Counted from the stretch's first letter, positions 27,529 to 37,225 are shown. The stretch is 64,000 nt of DNA from Flavobacteriales bacterium (GCA_026418175.1 JAOABX010000002.1:90811-154810); one strand, 5' to 3'. Made by a program: numbers and translations. Notes: generated by a model from the sequence alone, not told the origin.

Positions 27529-27990
27529 ATGGATATAAAAGAAAAATTTTTGAGCGAAACCTGGTTTGATTACCTATATGCCCTTAACGGAACAGAAAAA
27601 CCATTATGGGGCAAATTATCTGCACAGGGTATGATTGAACATATGGTAGATTCTGTTGCCATAGCATATGGTAAACAAGTGCATGCTTTGCAAACTCCTC
27701 CGGAAATGATTGAAAAAGCCAAAGCTTTTGCTATGAGTGATAAAGAATTTAAGCCCAATACTAAAAATTCATTAATGGGTGATGAACCCGCACCTTTAAG
27801 GCACGAAAATATCAAGGATGCCATTCAAGAATTACATCAAGAAGTTTCATCTTTTTTTACATTCTATCATAATTACCCTCAAGCCATTGTTACTAATCCA
27901 TTTTTTGGCGATATGAATTATAAAGAATGGCTTCATCTTTTATATAAACATGCCCGTCATCATTTAAAACAATTTGGACTTATTGAATAA
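27529..27990 (+). CDS. DinB-like / DUF1569 protein
   Basis: A 153-residue four-helix protein of the DinB/YfiT superfamily. The conserved histidines expected for the metal site are in the first helix (IEHMVDSV) and at the end (KHARHHLKQFGLIE). The family includes thiol transferases that use bacillithiol or similar thiols, and bacillithiol genes occur in this window, but an enzymatic role here is inference. The gene sits between ychF (9 bp) and the MazG-like gene (1 bp), so all three probably form one unit. Confidence 0.75.
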   Translation: MDIKEKFLSETWFDYLYALNGTEKPLWGKLSAQGMIEHMVDSVAIAYGKQVHALQTPPEMIEKAKAFAMSDKEFKPNTKNSLMGDEPAPLRHENIKDAIQELHQEVSSFFTFYHNYPQAIVTNPFFGDMNYKEWLHLLYKHARHHLKQFGLIE

Positions 27991-27991
27991 C

Positions 27992-28324
27992 ATGGAACCC
28001 ATAACTCTGTCACAAGCTCAACAAATGGTGGATGAATGGATCAAAACATTTGGTGTGCGATATTTTTCAGAGCTTACCAATATGGCTATTCTTACTGAAG
28101 AAGTTGGAGAGTTGGCACGCATCATAGCAAGAACTTACGGCGAACAATCATTTAAACCTGAAGATAAAAGAAATTTGGGTGAAGAAATGGCTGATGTGCT
28201 TTGGGTGTTAATTTGCCTTGCAAATCAAACCGGTGTAGATTTAACCACAGAATTTAAAAAAACAATAGAAAAGAAAACCAAAAGAGATAAAGATCGACAC
28301 CAGTCTAATAAAAAACTAATGTAA
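27992..28324 (+). CDS. MazG-like nucleotide pyrophosphohydrolase
   Basis: A 110-residue all-alpha NTP pyrophosphohydrolase. The EEVGELARIIART motif and LGEEMADVLWVLICLAN give the EExxE...ExxD magnesium-binding pattern of the MazG/YpjD group, which hydrolyse (often non-standard) NTPs to NMP and pyrophosphate. I start it at ATG 27992, one base after the preceding stop; the upstream TTG frame adds only six residues. The C-terminus is basic (KKTKRDKDRHQSNKK). Confidence 0.85.
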   Translation: MEPITLSQAQQMVDEWIKTFGVRYFSELTNMAILTEEVGELARIIARTYGEQSFKPEDKRNLGEEMADVLWVLICLANQTGVDLTTEFKKTIEKKTKRDKDRHQSNKKLM

Positions 28325-28391
28325 TTTAACTCCTTGTATTCAATTATTAATGTCTTATTATTAAATTGGTAGATATAATTATTTATCTATC

Positions 28392-30023
28392 ATGAATTTT
28401 CGTGTTTCTATTTATTGGTTTTTTATTTTATTTACTTGTTGGGGGTATTCGCAAACTCCTGATTGGCAGTGGGCAAAAAATTATCCCTACCTGAGTGGGT
28501 TTTCTATGGAAGTTTTAGCATCTGGCGAAATACTAATTGCTGGCTCAGCCAAAGGTAATTTTACATTAGGTTCGGATGTAATCAATACAAACGGTGAAAA
28601 TTATCCTTTTTTGATAAAATTTGATTCCTTAGGAAACTATCTTTGGTCAACCTATTTTTCAGTTAGTACATCTTCTTCCATCAATAATTTTGAAGACATT
28701 ACGGTGGATGGAGATGGAAATATCTATGTGAGTGGATGGTTTACAGATACATTGTTTCATCCTCTGGGATTTATTAAAACAAGCGGATATTTGGATGCGT
28801 TCATTGCAAAATTTTCAACTAGTGGCTCGTTGATTTGGATCAAAAAAATGGGAGGGACCGGTGAGAACTCCATCCGCGATATAACATTAGATGCCAATCA
28901 TCATCTTTGGATTGCTGGGTATTATCATGATGCATTGGAATTAGATAACGATACGTTATATAGTCCAATTTCTTATTACACGATATACATTGCAAAGCTT
29001 GATACTTCCGGACAAATAGAATTATTAAAATCTTATCATTGCACAGAAAGGTTGTATGTTAATACAATTGCGGCTGATCAAAATGGCAATGTGCTAATTG
29101 GAGGTAGTTTTACCGGTACTGTAGATTGGGATGGAGAATTAATGATAAATGGAAGTGCAGATTTTACTGATCCATATCTTATAAAATTTAATTCACAAGG
29201 AGATATACTATGGACAAAAAGAGCCTGGAGCAGTTTTGATGATGAAATTTTGGATGTAAAAATTGCATCCGATAATTCGATTTATGTTACCGGTACATTT
29301 AGTTCTACCCTAAATTTTGTTGCTTTTTCATTATACAGTGCAGGAGCAAGCGATATGTTCGTAGCAAAATATAATTCAAATGGTTTGATTTTATGGGGCC
29401 AAAGTGCCGGAGGTACTAACTGGGACTCTGGCAATCAAATTAGTTTGGATCATCAGGGTTCGGTTTATGTTTGGGGAAGTTATAACGGTTCTGCCACGTT
29501 TGGTAATACCGTAACTTTATTCAGTATGGGATATAATGATATGTATGTAGCTAAATATGATGTTAACGGTTATTTTTTATGGGTGAATGAAGTGAAAAAC
29601 ATTTTAGATGGTGCAACCTATGGATTAGATTTAACTCCTCCAGGAAAAATCATAGTCATGGGTATGTTTGGTGAATCCTTAATTGTGGGCGATACCATGA
29701 TGATGGCTCCTACCTATGATAGTTACGATCTTTTTTTGGCACAATTGGATAATGCATGGTTGCCGGATGTAACTAACTATATATCCTCTGAAAATACAAA
29801 CAATACCATTAATTTTTATCCCAATCCTTCGCAGGGAGCACTTTCTGTAAATGTGCCTTGGGAGGGTACTTATCATTTATATAATTCACTTGGAGTTTTA
29901 ATTAATTCATATTATCTAAATGCGAATCAAACCCATCAGATTATGATTGAAAATGCTGGACTGTATTATTTTAAATATGGCTTAACAAACACAGCGATAG
30001 TAATAATTATTAGTAAAAATTAA
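28392..30023 (+). CDS. T9SS-secreted repeat protein
   Basis: A 543-residue secreted protein with a signal peptide ending near GYSQ. The body is a run of about seven beta-propeller-like repeats of SBBP type, in which a segment such as NGNVLIGGSFTGTVDW is followed by DPYLIKFNSQGDILWTK, repeated with variation (DMFVAKYNSNGLILWGQ, DMYVAKYDVNGYFLWVN). The C-terminus (FYPNPSQGALSVN to IIISKN) is a type A T9SS sorting domain. Binding partner and function are unknown. It opens a 7-kb stretch of exported proteins. Confidence 0.85.
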   Translation: MNFRVSIYWFFILFTCWGYSQTPDWQWAKNYPYLSGFSMEVLASGEILIAGSAKGNFTLGSDVINTNGENYPFLIKFDSLGNYLWSTYFSVSTSSSINNFEDITVDGDGNIYVSGWFTDTLFHPLGFIKTSGYLDAFIAKFSTSGSLIWIKKMGGTGENSIRDITLDANHHLWIAGYYHDALELDNDTLYSPISYYTIYIAKLDTSGQIELLKSYHCTERLYVNTIAADQNGNVLIGGSFTGTVDWDGELMINGSADFTDPYLIKFNSQGDILWTKRAWSSFDDEILDVKIASDNSIYVTGTFSSTLNFVAFSLYSAGASDMFVAKYNSNGLILWGQSAGGTNWDSGNQISLDHQGSVYVWGSYNGSATFGNTVTLFSMGYNDMYVAKYDVNGYFLWVNEVKNILDGATYGLDLTPPGKIIVMGMFGESLIVGDTMMMAPTYDSYDLFLAQLDNAWLPDVTNYISSENTNNTINFYPNPSQGALSVNVPWEGTYHLYNSLGVLINSYYLNANQTHQIMIENAGLYYFKYGLTNTAIVIIISKN

Positions 30024-30096
30024 CAATCCAAGGTTTGATTCATAGAGTCATTAGCTACCTGTGCTTTAATTTTATGGGCTAAATGTAACTTTTGCT

Positions 30097-31938
30097 ATGA
30101 AAAAAGCTATTTCTCTTTCGATTTTCTTTTTATTAATTATAGTTGATACTTCTTTTGGACAAACAAACTATTTAAAAAGAAAACATTTTGATTACACTTC
30201 TTTTTATCATATAAATAGAGAAGGTATCCCTTTAGCTGTTGACTTATTTTTACCCAAAAAACATCGTTTAAAGAAAGAAGGCAATAAAGTGCCTACTGTA
30301 TTCTACTTAACCCGATACGTACGCTCTATTGAACTTAAAAAAGGTGTAAAATGGCTACAGAATCCTGGGTTTGGACAAGTAAAAAAAGAAGAAGTTGATT
30401 TTTTTACTAAAAATGGATATGCTGTTGTAATACTGGATGCAAGAGGTTCAGGTGCCTCGTTTGGAAATCGTATGATGGATTTTACCATGGATGAAATGTA
30501 TGATGGGGCAGAAGTAATTGATTGGATCGTAAAACAACCCTGGAGTAATGGCAATGTTGGAACAACCGGTATTTCTTATTTGGGTACTACAGCAGAACTA
30601 ATCTTAGCTACTCAACATCCGGCTATTAAAGCATCAATCCCCAGATCGAATATTTACGATTTGTATGCTGATATGGCATTTCCGGGGGGAGTTAGGCAAG
30701 GACCGTTTGTTAAAGTATGGGGTATTACTACCCGTTCGCTCGACTTTAATGATTTTACTTTTTTAGGCGGTCTTGCCAAAACCTTTGTAAAAGGCATAAA
30801 TCCCGTATTGCAAGATAAAAATAAAGAGCAATTGATTTTAGCTTTGAAAGACCATCAATCAAACTATGAAGTATATAAAGAACTTTTAAAAATAGAATAT
30901 AGAGATGAACAACATCCGGTATTGAAAAAACCAATCAATGATTTTTCTATTCATTTTAATCAACAACGAATCATTGAAAGTAAAACGCCCATTTTTAGAA
31001 TTGGTGGTTGGTACGATGGTGCATTACCCAACTCTGTCATTCGTGGATTATGGAATAATCCTAATACCAAACGAGTTTTATTAGGACCATGGGATCATGG
31101 GCCGCATGATAATGCCAGCCCGTATGCAAAATCTCCGAAAGTGAAATACGATATTTATGGTGAAATGCTTCGTTTCTTTGATTTCTATTTAAAAAATAAA
31201 TCAAATGGTATTGATAAGGAATTACCTGTAAAATATTATACAGTGGGCGAGGAGAGATGGAAAACATCCACAACCTGGCCTGAATTCAATAGCTACAAAC
31301 GGTTATATTTTTCATCAGACAAAGTCATGCATTTTGATTCATCAAAGGTAATTTCAGGCCAGGTAGAGTATACCATTGATTACACTGCAGAAACAGGCCC
31401 GGGGACACGTTGGAATAGTCAGACCACCATTTATCGATATGCTAAACATACAGGATATCCAGAACGAGAAAAACAAATTAAAAAAAATGTGGTGTTTATT
31501 ACCTCCCCTTTAGAAAATGATATTGAAATCAATGGACACATTTATATATCATTGCCATTGAAGATAGATGCAACAGATGGCCAAGTTTTTATATATATTG
31601 ATGAGATGGATCAAAAAGGGAATATTCGCTACGTAACTGAAGGGATGTTTAGGCTTACCCATCAACCAATTTCTGTCATAGACAATGAATATAAAACTCC
31701 AGAAATTAATATTTCTTATACAAAACATAATCGACGAGTAATCATTCCTGGAAAAACGGAAGTATATAATTTCCCGCTATTGCCTATATCTTATAAGGTT
31801 AAAAAAGGACACCAATTAATCGTTTCCATAGCTGGTGCAGATTATACGCATTTTGATCATACAGAAGTTAAACCAGAAAAGCTTATTTTGGATATAAACG
31901 ATTATAAGAAAGCTTATATTCAACTACCTATAAAGTAG
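30097..31938 (+). CDS. Exported CocE/NonD family hydrolase
   Basis: A 613-residue serine hydrolase of the X-Pro dipeptidyl-peptidase/cocaine esterase family, with a signal peptide (MKKAISLSIFFLLIIVDTSFG). The nucleophile is in TGISYLGTTAE, the acid in GGWYDGALPNS and the histidine in LGPWDHGPHDN. The C-terminal third is the jelly-roll domain of this family. Members hydrolyse esters, beta-lactam acyl groups or X-Pro dipeptides; the substrate is not predictable. The chain appears complete and ends without a sorting domain, so it is probably periplasmic. Confidence 0.88.
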   Translation: MKKAISLSIFFLLIIVDTSFGQTNYLKRKHFDYTSFYHINREGIPLAVDLFLPKKHRLKKEGNKVPTVFYLTRYVRSIELKKGVKWLQNPGFGQVKKEEVDFFTKNGYAVVILDARGSGASFGNRMMDFTMDEMYDGAEVIDWIVKQPWSNGNVGTTGISYLGTTAELILATQHPAIKASIPRSNIYDLYADMAFPGGVRQGPFVKVWGITTRSLDFNDFTFLGGLAKTFVKGINPVLQDKNKEQLILALKDHQSNYEVYKELLKIEYRDEQHPVLKKPINDFSIHFNQQRIIESKTPIFRIGGWYDGALPNSVIRGLWNNPNTKRVLLGPWDHGPHDNASPYAKSPKVKYDIYGEMLRFFDFYLKNKSNGIDKELPVKYYTVGEERWKTSTTWPEFNSYKRLYFSSDKVMHFDSSKVISGQVEYTIDYTAETGPGTRWNSQTTIYRYAKHTGYPEREKQIKKNVVFITSPLENDIEINGHIYISLPLKIDATDGQVFIYIDEMDQKGNIRYVTEGMFRLTHQPISVIDNEYKTPEINISYTKHNRRVIIPGKTEVYNFPLLPISYKVKKGHQLIVSIAGADYTHFDHTEVKPEKLILDINDYKKAYIQLPIK

Positions 31939-31965
31939 TTTTATTAGTTTTTTATATTTAGATAT

Positions 31966-32876
31966 ATGAGATATATGGATTTAAGATACAGGATATTTAT
32001 ATTATTAAATACAGCTTTTTCATTTTCACTGTTTTCACAGCAAACTACCATTCAAACCGATGCTAAAGAGTTGAAAAAGTTTAAATCCCGTGTACTTATT
32101 CATACAGACCATGGTTATTTTTTGGAGTTGAAGGAGGTATTTCGATTAATTTTGGGCCTACCAATGTTCGAAATGGCAAACATGATTACATTGAGCCTAT
32201 AAATAATTTATTAGCTACAGGCAATGTAGGATTTATTTCTCATCCACGTTTTTTTGCAGGTTATGTGTATAAAAAACACTATTTTGAAGGTGTTTTAGGT
32301 AGTATGGGAGATCGAACTAATTTTTTATTAAAAGACTCATTATTCAATAATCTATATAGATTTTCAACACAAAATTTGTATAGTACAATTAGTTTTCGCT
32401 ATTTATATAATTACACCCCATTTAAAAGTAATTTCATAAAATTTTTAATAGGTGCAGAAATTGGTTACGCAATACGTTCAATATCAAATCTTGGACCTTC
32501 AATGGGATCAATTTTTAATCCTCAGCCTTACACCGTTGTTTCTTTCATAAATAACGATGGGTATTTCGTAGAAATTCAAAATAATCAAATGCACATTCAT
32601 CAGCTTTTTGTTGGTGTAAATAGCAGAATTGATTTTAAGATTAGGAAAAACCTAACCATGTTTTTAAATGGCACATTTTTATCCATTATTCAAAATGGCG
32701 AAATGTACAGAACAACATTAAGATTCCCGGGAGGAACACAATATATTGCAATTCCTGCTGGTTCTGGGTTGAATATGATGTTTAATTTTGGCATGAAGTT
32801 CGACTTCTTTAGTTCAAAGAAGAAGCGTGAAACATACGATAAGTTAGGAATAGAAGATCCATTTAGAGATAAGTAA
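31966..32876 (+). pseudogene. Outer membrane beta-barrel gene split by a -1 frameshift
   Basis: Two frames encode one protein. The first (from ATG 31966) gives a signal peptide (IFILLNTAFSFSLFSQ) and continues to GYFLELKEV, then runs to a stop at 32202. The second, one base back, continues from GVEGGISINFGPTNV through the region before 32265 to 32876. A single extra T in the six-T run 32118-32123 would join them as GYFFGVEGG, giving about 303 residues with barrel-type strands. The site reads T TTT TTG, a possible -1 slippery heptamer. A sequencing error, a decayed gene or programmed frameshifting are all possible; I think error or recent mutation most likely. The barrel's function is unknown. 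Confidence 0.75.
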
Positions 32877-32920
32877 CCTCTTTTTTTAGTTATTAAAATT
32901 ATTTATCCAAAAGGAATAAT

Positions 32921-34738
32921 TTATTGCTTCAAAATTCGAATTGCTGTTCGATGCGAGCCAGAATCCAGAATAATAAAATATATACCATTAGCTAAATTTG
33001 ATAAATCAGCAGTAAATTCAAAATTATTTACCTTATGAAATGTCGATAGTTCTTTAACAGTTATTCCTTCAATGTTCACGACATATAACCGAATTGGTTC
33101 TTGAGTTGTTTGAATATTTTCTGCATATACATTAAAAATACCTTTGCCCGGATTAGGGAAAACATGCAATTGTGTTTTTAATGTATGTTCTTTTGTTGAA
33201 ATAATGCTTGAATGTTCTAACGTATAACAAGTAATAGCAACGCCGTCTTCATCAACAATACAAAGTTTTACTGAATCATTACCAAATACATCAATTTTAC
33301 CAAATGCATTTTTAAAATTAGGATTTAACCCCAATCCATTTCCTCCTTTGTTCCATACTGAATCTAGCACCGGGTATCCCAAAGGTGCACTATATTGATT
33401 TATATAATAAGCCAGTGATAAATCAGTTACGCTAAGCCCACTAGCATTTAATTCAGGTAATCCGGCATTCGTGCCATCATCTATAACATTGTGATGTGTA
33501 TCGCCACTAATTACGATAATATCTTTCAAATTATTAATGGTAATAAAATCTAGCAATTCATTTTGTTCATGTATATGGCCGGCCCAATAATTACTAAAAG
33601 AGGCAGCTAATCTGAAACCAGTACCTGTTTCCCCGCCAATATTAAACACGCTACCTTGAAAAGTCATACCGAATTGAATCAACATTTTTAAACGCTTATT
33701 AAAAGGTAATCCACAAACCAAAAATTTCCACTTTGCTGTGGAATTTAATAATTCCTGTTTAAGCCAATTCTTTTGTGCATGGCCAAGAATGGTATAGCTG
33801 GTATCAGGATTAAACGTCCAAACATTTGTAGATGGGTTGTATTGAAATGCTTCATGATTTGGTCTGGCTGATGAACGTGTGTCTAAGAAAAAAATATCTG
33901 CATTGCCTATAGTTATTTTATGATATAGGCCTTGTGAGGTATCAACTAAAGGATAATGTGGGAAGTATTCTGTATATGCTCGCATATGATTGTACCTGCC
34001 TTGAATAGGTAAAGTGTCTACTTCAAAATAATTTACCACCTGATTATTTGCATTTAAATAGTATTTAGGTTTAGTCCAATAATTCATAGCTACTCCAAAT
34101 CCATCATCATCATCATGAATGTAATCAATTGGTACTGTATAAAGCATTTCTACCATCCGGTCTTCTTCATAGCGCTTTCTCCAAGATAATTGTACTGTTT
34201 CATATACTGCAGGATAAGTATCATCAAGTTGATAGCTTGGATATGTATAATCTCCTGTATGCAGCATCAGCAGTGGATCAAGTTCTTTCATGCGATCGAA
34301 AACTTTCATATTCGCAGTTTCTTGGCAAGAGCCAGTAACTAAAGTAAAATTAGAAGGGGCTCCAGGGAATGGAAATGTTTTAAAACGGCCTTGACGGATG
34401 TCGGCATTTCCATTAAATTTAAAACGGATGTAATAAAAGGTATTGGGTTGCAAGCCTGTTAGCTCAGTTATTACAGATGAGTCTTTCAAAGGATCAATGC
34501 TGATAGTTGCTGATAAAGGAGAATTGAAAGCTACATCATCATCCCATTCTAATATAAAAGGTTGATCAAACCCCGTACGAACAAAAATTTTGGCAGATTC
34601 ATGCGTAATTCCTCCGATTACAGGGCCATGAGAAATGTATTGAGCAGATAATGGAAAATAAATAAAACAAGAAATAAGGAAAAACAAGAGAGGGTAGGAG
34701 GGGAACATGTTTTTTTTAATAAAATTAGTAGAAAACAT
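32921..34738 (-). CDS. PhoD-like alkaline phosphatase with T9SS sorting domain
   Basis: A 605-residue secreted metallophosphatase-like protein. A signal peptide ends near LSAQ. The PhoD N-terminal fibronectin-like domain (YISHGPVIGGITHESAKIFVRT) comes first. The catalytic domain has GSCQE, HTGDYTYPSY, LDTRS and SGDTHHNVIDD, which match the metal-ligand motifs of PhoD/PhoX-like calcineurin-type phosphatases. The C-terminal 80 residues (VFPNPGKGIFNVYAEN to IRILKQ) form a T9SS sorting domain. It would release phosphate from organic phosphates outside the cell. Whether it starts at 34738 or at the in-frame ATG ten codons later is uncertain. No Pho box was recognised. Confidence 0.88.
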   Translation of the reverse strand: MFSTNFIKKNMFPSYPLLFFLISCFIYFPLSAQYISHGPVIGGITHESAKIFVRTGFDQPFILEWDDDVAFNSPLSATISIDPLKDSSVITELTGLQPNTFYYIRFKFNGNADIRQGRFKTFPFPGAPSNFTLVTGSCQETANMKVFDRMKELDPLLMLHTGDYTYPSYQLDDTYPAVYETVQLSWRKRYEEDRMVEMLYTVPIDYIHDDDDGFGVAMNYWTKPKYYLNANNQVVNYFEVDTLPIQGRYNHMRAYTEYFPHYPLVDTSQGLYHKITIGNADIFFLDTRSSARPNHEAFQYNPSTNVWTFNPDTSYTILGHAQKNWLKQELLNSTAKWKFLVCGLPFNKRLKMLIQFGMTFQGSVFNIGGETGTGFRLAASFSNYWAGHIHEQNELLDFITINNLKDIIVISGDTHHNVIDDGTNAGLPELNASGLSVTDLSLAYYINQYSAPLGYPVLDSVWNKGGNGLGLNPNFKNAFGKIDVFGNDSVKLCIVDEDGVAITCYTLEHSSIISTKEHTLKTQLHVFPNPGKGIFNVYAENIQTTQEPIRLYVVNIEGITVKELSTFHKVNNFEFTADLSNLANGIYFIILDSGSHRTAIRILKQ

Positions 34739-34795
34739 GAAATATTAAATCAATAACTGATAATATTTAACTTTAATTTTATGATTGGTTTGTAA

Positions 34796-35221
34796 TTAGC
34801 TTGAATGATCATGGGTAATTTTCCATTTGCCCTTAATTTTTTGAATAATGAGACTAAACCAACCTTTAAGATTACCATTTGAACGAACCAATTTCCATTG
34901 CCCGGTAACGAAGTAAATTTTTGCATGTAGCTTTTCAAATTTAACTGCATCAAAAGATAAAATCCCCATTGATTCTACATCAGGATAATTATTTCGGTAA
35001 TTGTTTAATGTAGTTTTCCATCCATAATTTCGTCCGTTTTTACCTATAAATAGCAAACTATCAGAAACAAGATAACCCTGCATGAATTCCTCTAAATTAC
35101 CCTTATTCCAGGCTGCTACCTGATTGTTCATCATTTGTTGAATGGCAATTATATCTGAATTTTGTGTATAGGAAAATACACCAATATATATAATGAGTTG
35201 GAGAGTTATGATGTTTTTCAT
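34796..35221 (-). CDS. Exported DUF4440 / NTF2-like protein
   Basis: A 141-residue protein with a short signal-like N-terminus (MKNIITLQLIIYIGVFSYTQ). It is followed by the SnoaL/NTF2 cone fold typical of DUF4440: IQQMMNNQVAAWNKGNLEEF, YLVSDSLLFIG, the central YGWKTTLNNYR and the final WKITHDHSS. Such proteins often bind small ligands or act as isomerases, but most are uncharacterised. It lies downstream of the rpsA terminator and 57 bp upstream of the phosphatase start, so it may share a transcript with it. Confidence 0.82.
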   Translation of the reverse strand: MKNIITLQLIIYIGVFSYTQNSDIIAIQQMMNNQVAAWNKGNLEEFMQGYLVSDSLLFIGKNGRNYGWKTTLNNYRNNYPDVESMGILSFDAVKFEKLHAKIYFVTGQWKLVRSNGNLKGWFSLIIQKIKGKWKITHDHSS

Positions 35222-35235
35222 ATCCTGAAAATAAA

Positions 35236-35262
35236 AAATCCCGGCTTTATTGCCGGGATTTA
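35236..35262 (-). terminator. Terminator of rpsA
   Basis: AAATCCCGGC and its complement GCCGGGATTT (35237-35261) form a 9-10 bp stem around TTTATT. Read on the minus strand it is followed by a run of T, which ends the rpsA transcript. Confidence 0.85.
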
Positions 35263-35281
35263 ATGTTTGTAAGGGCAGTAA

Positions 35282-37090
35282 TTATTTGCCTTTTTTCTCT
35301 TGTTCTTCCAGCTTATTTTTGAGTTCGCTTAAGGAACTTACATCGCCTAATGTAGTTTTTTCTACATTTTTATTTACCTCTTTTACTGCTTTCTTGGTAG
35401 ATTTCTCTTCTTTCTTTTTTTCTTCTTCTTTTGCTTTTTCCCAAGTACGAGTATGAGATACCAATATCTTCTTCTCGTCTTTTGAGAATTCTAAAATTGC
35501 AAAAGGAAGTTTTTCATCTAGCTGTGCTTTGCTACCGTCTTCTTTTTTCAAGTGCTTCATCGGAGCAAAAGCTTCGATACCATAAGCCAACGATACAACA
35601 GCACCTTTATCATTTAATTCAATGATAGTTCCATCATGAAACTGATTAACATCAAACACTGTACTGAAAACTTCCCATGGATCTTCTTCCAACTGCTTAT
35701 GACCAAGGCTTAAGCGACGATTTTCAGGATCAATTTCCAATACTTTTACTTCAATTTTATCGCCTAGCTTACAGAACTCAGATGGATGTTTGTATTTCTT
35801 AGTCCATGAAAGGTCAGAAATATGAATTAATCCATCAACTCCTTCTTCTAATTCAACAAAAATACCATAGTTGGTAAAATTCTTAACTTCTGCAGTGTGT
35901 TGGGTACCAACAGCATATTTGGTAGGTACTTCATTCCAGGGATCTGGCTTGAGTTGTTTAATACCCAATGACATTTTTCGCTCATCACGATCCAAAGTAA
36001 GGATTACTGCTTCTACTTCATCACCCACTTTCAGGAAATCTTGTGCTGAGCGCAGATGCTGGCTCCAGCTCATCTCAGAAACGTGAATTAACCCTTCAAC
36101 ACCGGGAGCAATTTCAATAAATGCTCCGTAATCAGCAAGTACTACTACTTTTCCTTTTACTTTATCACCAGGCTTCAAATTCGGATCTAATTGTTCCCAA
36201 GGATGAGGAGTAAGTTGTTTCAAGCCAAGGGCAATACGCTTTTTCTCTTCATCGTAATCAAGTACTACCACTTTGATTTTCTGATCTAGTTGTACAATTT
36301 CTTCCGGATGATTGATGCGTCCCCAACTTAAATCAGTGATATGAATTAATCCATCTACTCCGCCCAGGTCAATAAATACTCCGTAAGATGTAATGTTTTT
36401 AACCACACCTTCCAGTACTTGGCCTTTTTCAAGCTGCGACATGATGGCCTTCTTTTGTTCTTCCAGTTCTTCTTCCAGAAGAATTTTATGAGAAACTACG
36501 ATGTTTTTGAATTCGTGGTTAATCTTCACCACTTTAAATTCCATGTTCTTACCTACGTACACATCATAGTCACGAATAGGCTTCACATCAATTTGTGATC
36601 CAGGAAGAAATGCCTCAATACCAAATACATCAGCAATCAAGCCACCCTTGGTACGGCATTTAATTAAACCGGTAATAACTTGGTCTTTTTCATGAACCTC
36701 CTGTACTTTATCCCAAGCGCGAATTGCTCTTGCTTTTTTGTGAGATAACAGTAATTGCCCGTTTTTGTCTTCCAATTTATCAATATAAACCTCAACGATA
36801 TCGCCAATTTTTAAGTCTGGATTGTAACGAAACTCTGTACGAGGAACAACACCTTCTGATTTGTATCCTATGTTAATTAGTACATCTTTAGGTGTGATAC
36901 CTACTACTTTGCCATCAACAATTTCGTGTTCGGCAACGGTGCTGAGGGTTGTAGAATACATCTTTTCGTAATTTTCACGATCAGATGCTTTATACGTTTC
37001 ACCCTTTTTTCCCATTTCATCCCAGTTGAACTCACCGGGTTGCTGAGTGGTTTCTACAACTTCAGCTAAATCTTTGTTTTCTTCAGACAT
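35282..37090 (-). CDS. rpsA: 30S ribosomal protein S1
   Basis: A 602-residue S1 with six S1 RNA-binding repeats (from about residue 50 to 540). The best preserved are EGVVKNITSYGVFIDLGGVD, KGKVVVLADYGAFIEIAPG and AEVKNFTNYGIFVELEEG, each followed by GLIHISDLSW or a close variant. An acidic N-terminus (MSEENKDLAEVVE) and a lysine/glutamate-rich tail flank them. S1 binds mRNA on the small subunit and in many bacteria represses its own translation. It is preceded by a structured leader of about 130 nt and followed by a strong terminator, so it is monocistronic. Confidence 0.97.
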   Translation of the reverse strand: MSEENKDLAEVVETTQQPGEFNWDEMGKKGETYKASDRENYEKMYSTTLSTVAEHEIVDGKVVGITPKDVLINIGYKSEGVVPRTEFRYNPDLKIGDIVEVYIDKLEDKNGQLLLSHKKARAIRAWDKVQEVHEKDQVITGLIKCRTKGGLIADVFGIEAFLPGSQIDVKPIRDYDVYVGKNMEFKVVKINHEFKNIVVSHKILLEEELEEQKKAIMSQLEKGQVLEGVVKNITSYGVFIDLGGVDGLIHITDLSWGRINHPEEIVQLDQKIKVVVLDYDEEKKRIALGLKQLTPHPWEQLDPNLKPGDKVKGKVVVLADYGAFIEIAPGVEGLIHVSEMSWSQHLRSAQDFLKVGDEVEAVILTLDRDERKMSLGIKQLKPDPWNEVPTKYAVGTQHTAEVKNFTNYGIFVELEEGVDGLIHISDLSWTKKYKHPSEFCKLGDKIEVKVLEIDPENRRLSLGHKQLEEDPWEVFSTVFDVNQFHDGTIIELNDKGAVVSLAYGIEAFAPMKHLKKEDGSKAQLDEKLPFAILEFSKDEKKILVSHTRTWEKAKEEEKKKEEKSTKKAVKEVNKNVEKTTLGDVSSLSELKNKLEEQEKKGK

Positions 37091-37225
37091 TTGTCTTTTT
37101 TAATTAATTCCGGCTTACCGATATATTGCGCTCCTGATAGGATGTTCGTGGAGCGCCCTATATCGTCTGCCATTGGTTTGACATAAATTCCATAATCCTG
37201 AACATCCTCCCCTTTAAAAAAGGAG
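37091..37225 (-). promoter_or_regulatory. Structured rpsA leader with hairpin and predicted pseudoknot
   Basis: The leader contains a long hairpin: CGATATA (37119-37125) pairs with TATATCG (37159-37165) and GCGCTCC (37128-37134) with GGAGCGC (37150-37156), separated by a 2x2 internal loop, i.e. 14 bp. The 15-nt apical loop holds, on the minus strand, GAACATCCT, which is exactly complementary to AGGATGTTC further 5' in the same leader (37208-37200). Pairing of these 9 nt would form a pseudoknot or rearranged fold. The hairpin ends about 29 nt before the rpsA ATG. A role in autogenous control by S1 is inference; I cannot match it to a named RNA family. Confidence 0.65.

Noticed and set aside
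34750-34953. Second small frame at the DUF4440 end
   Set aside because: It is an alternative frame of the DUF4440 gene's 3' end.
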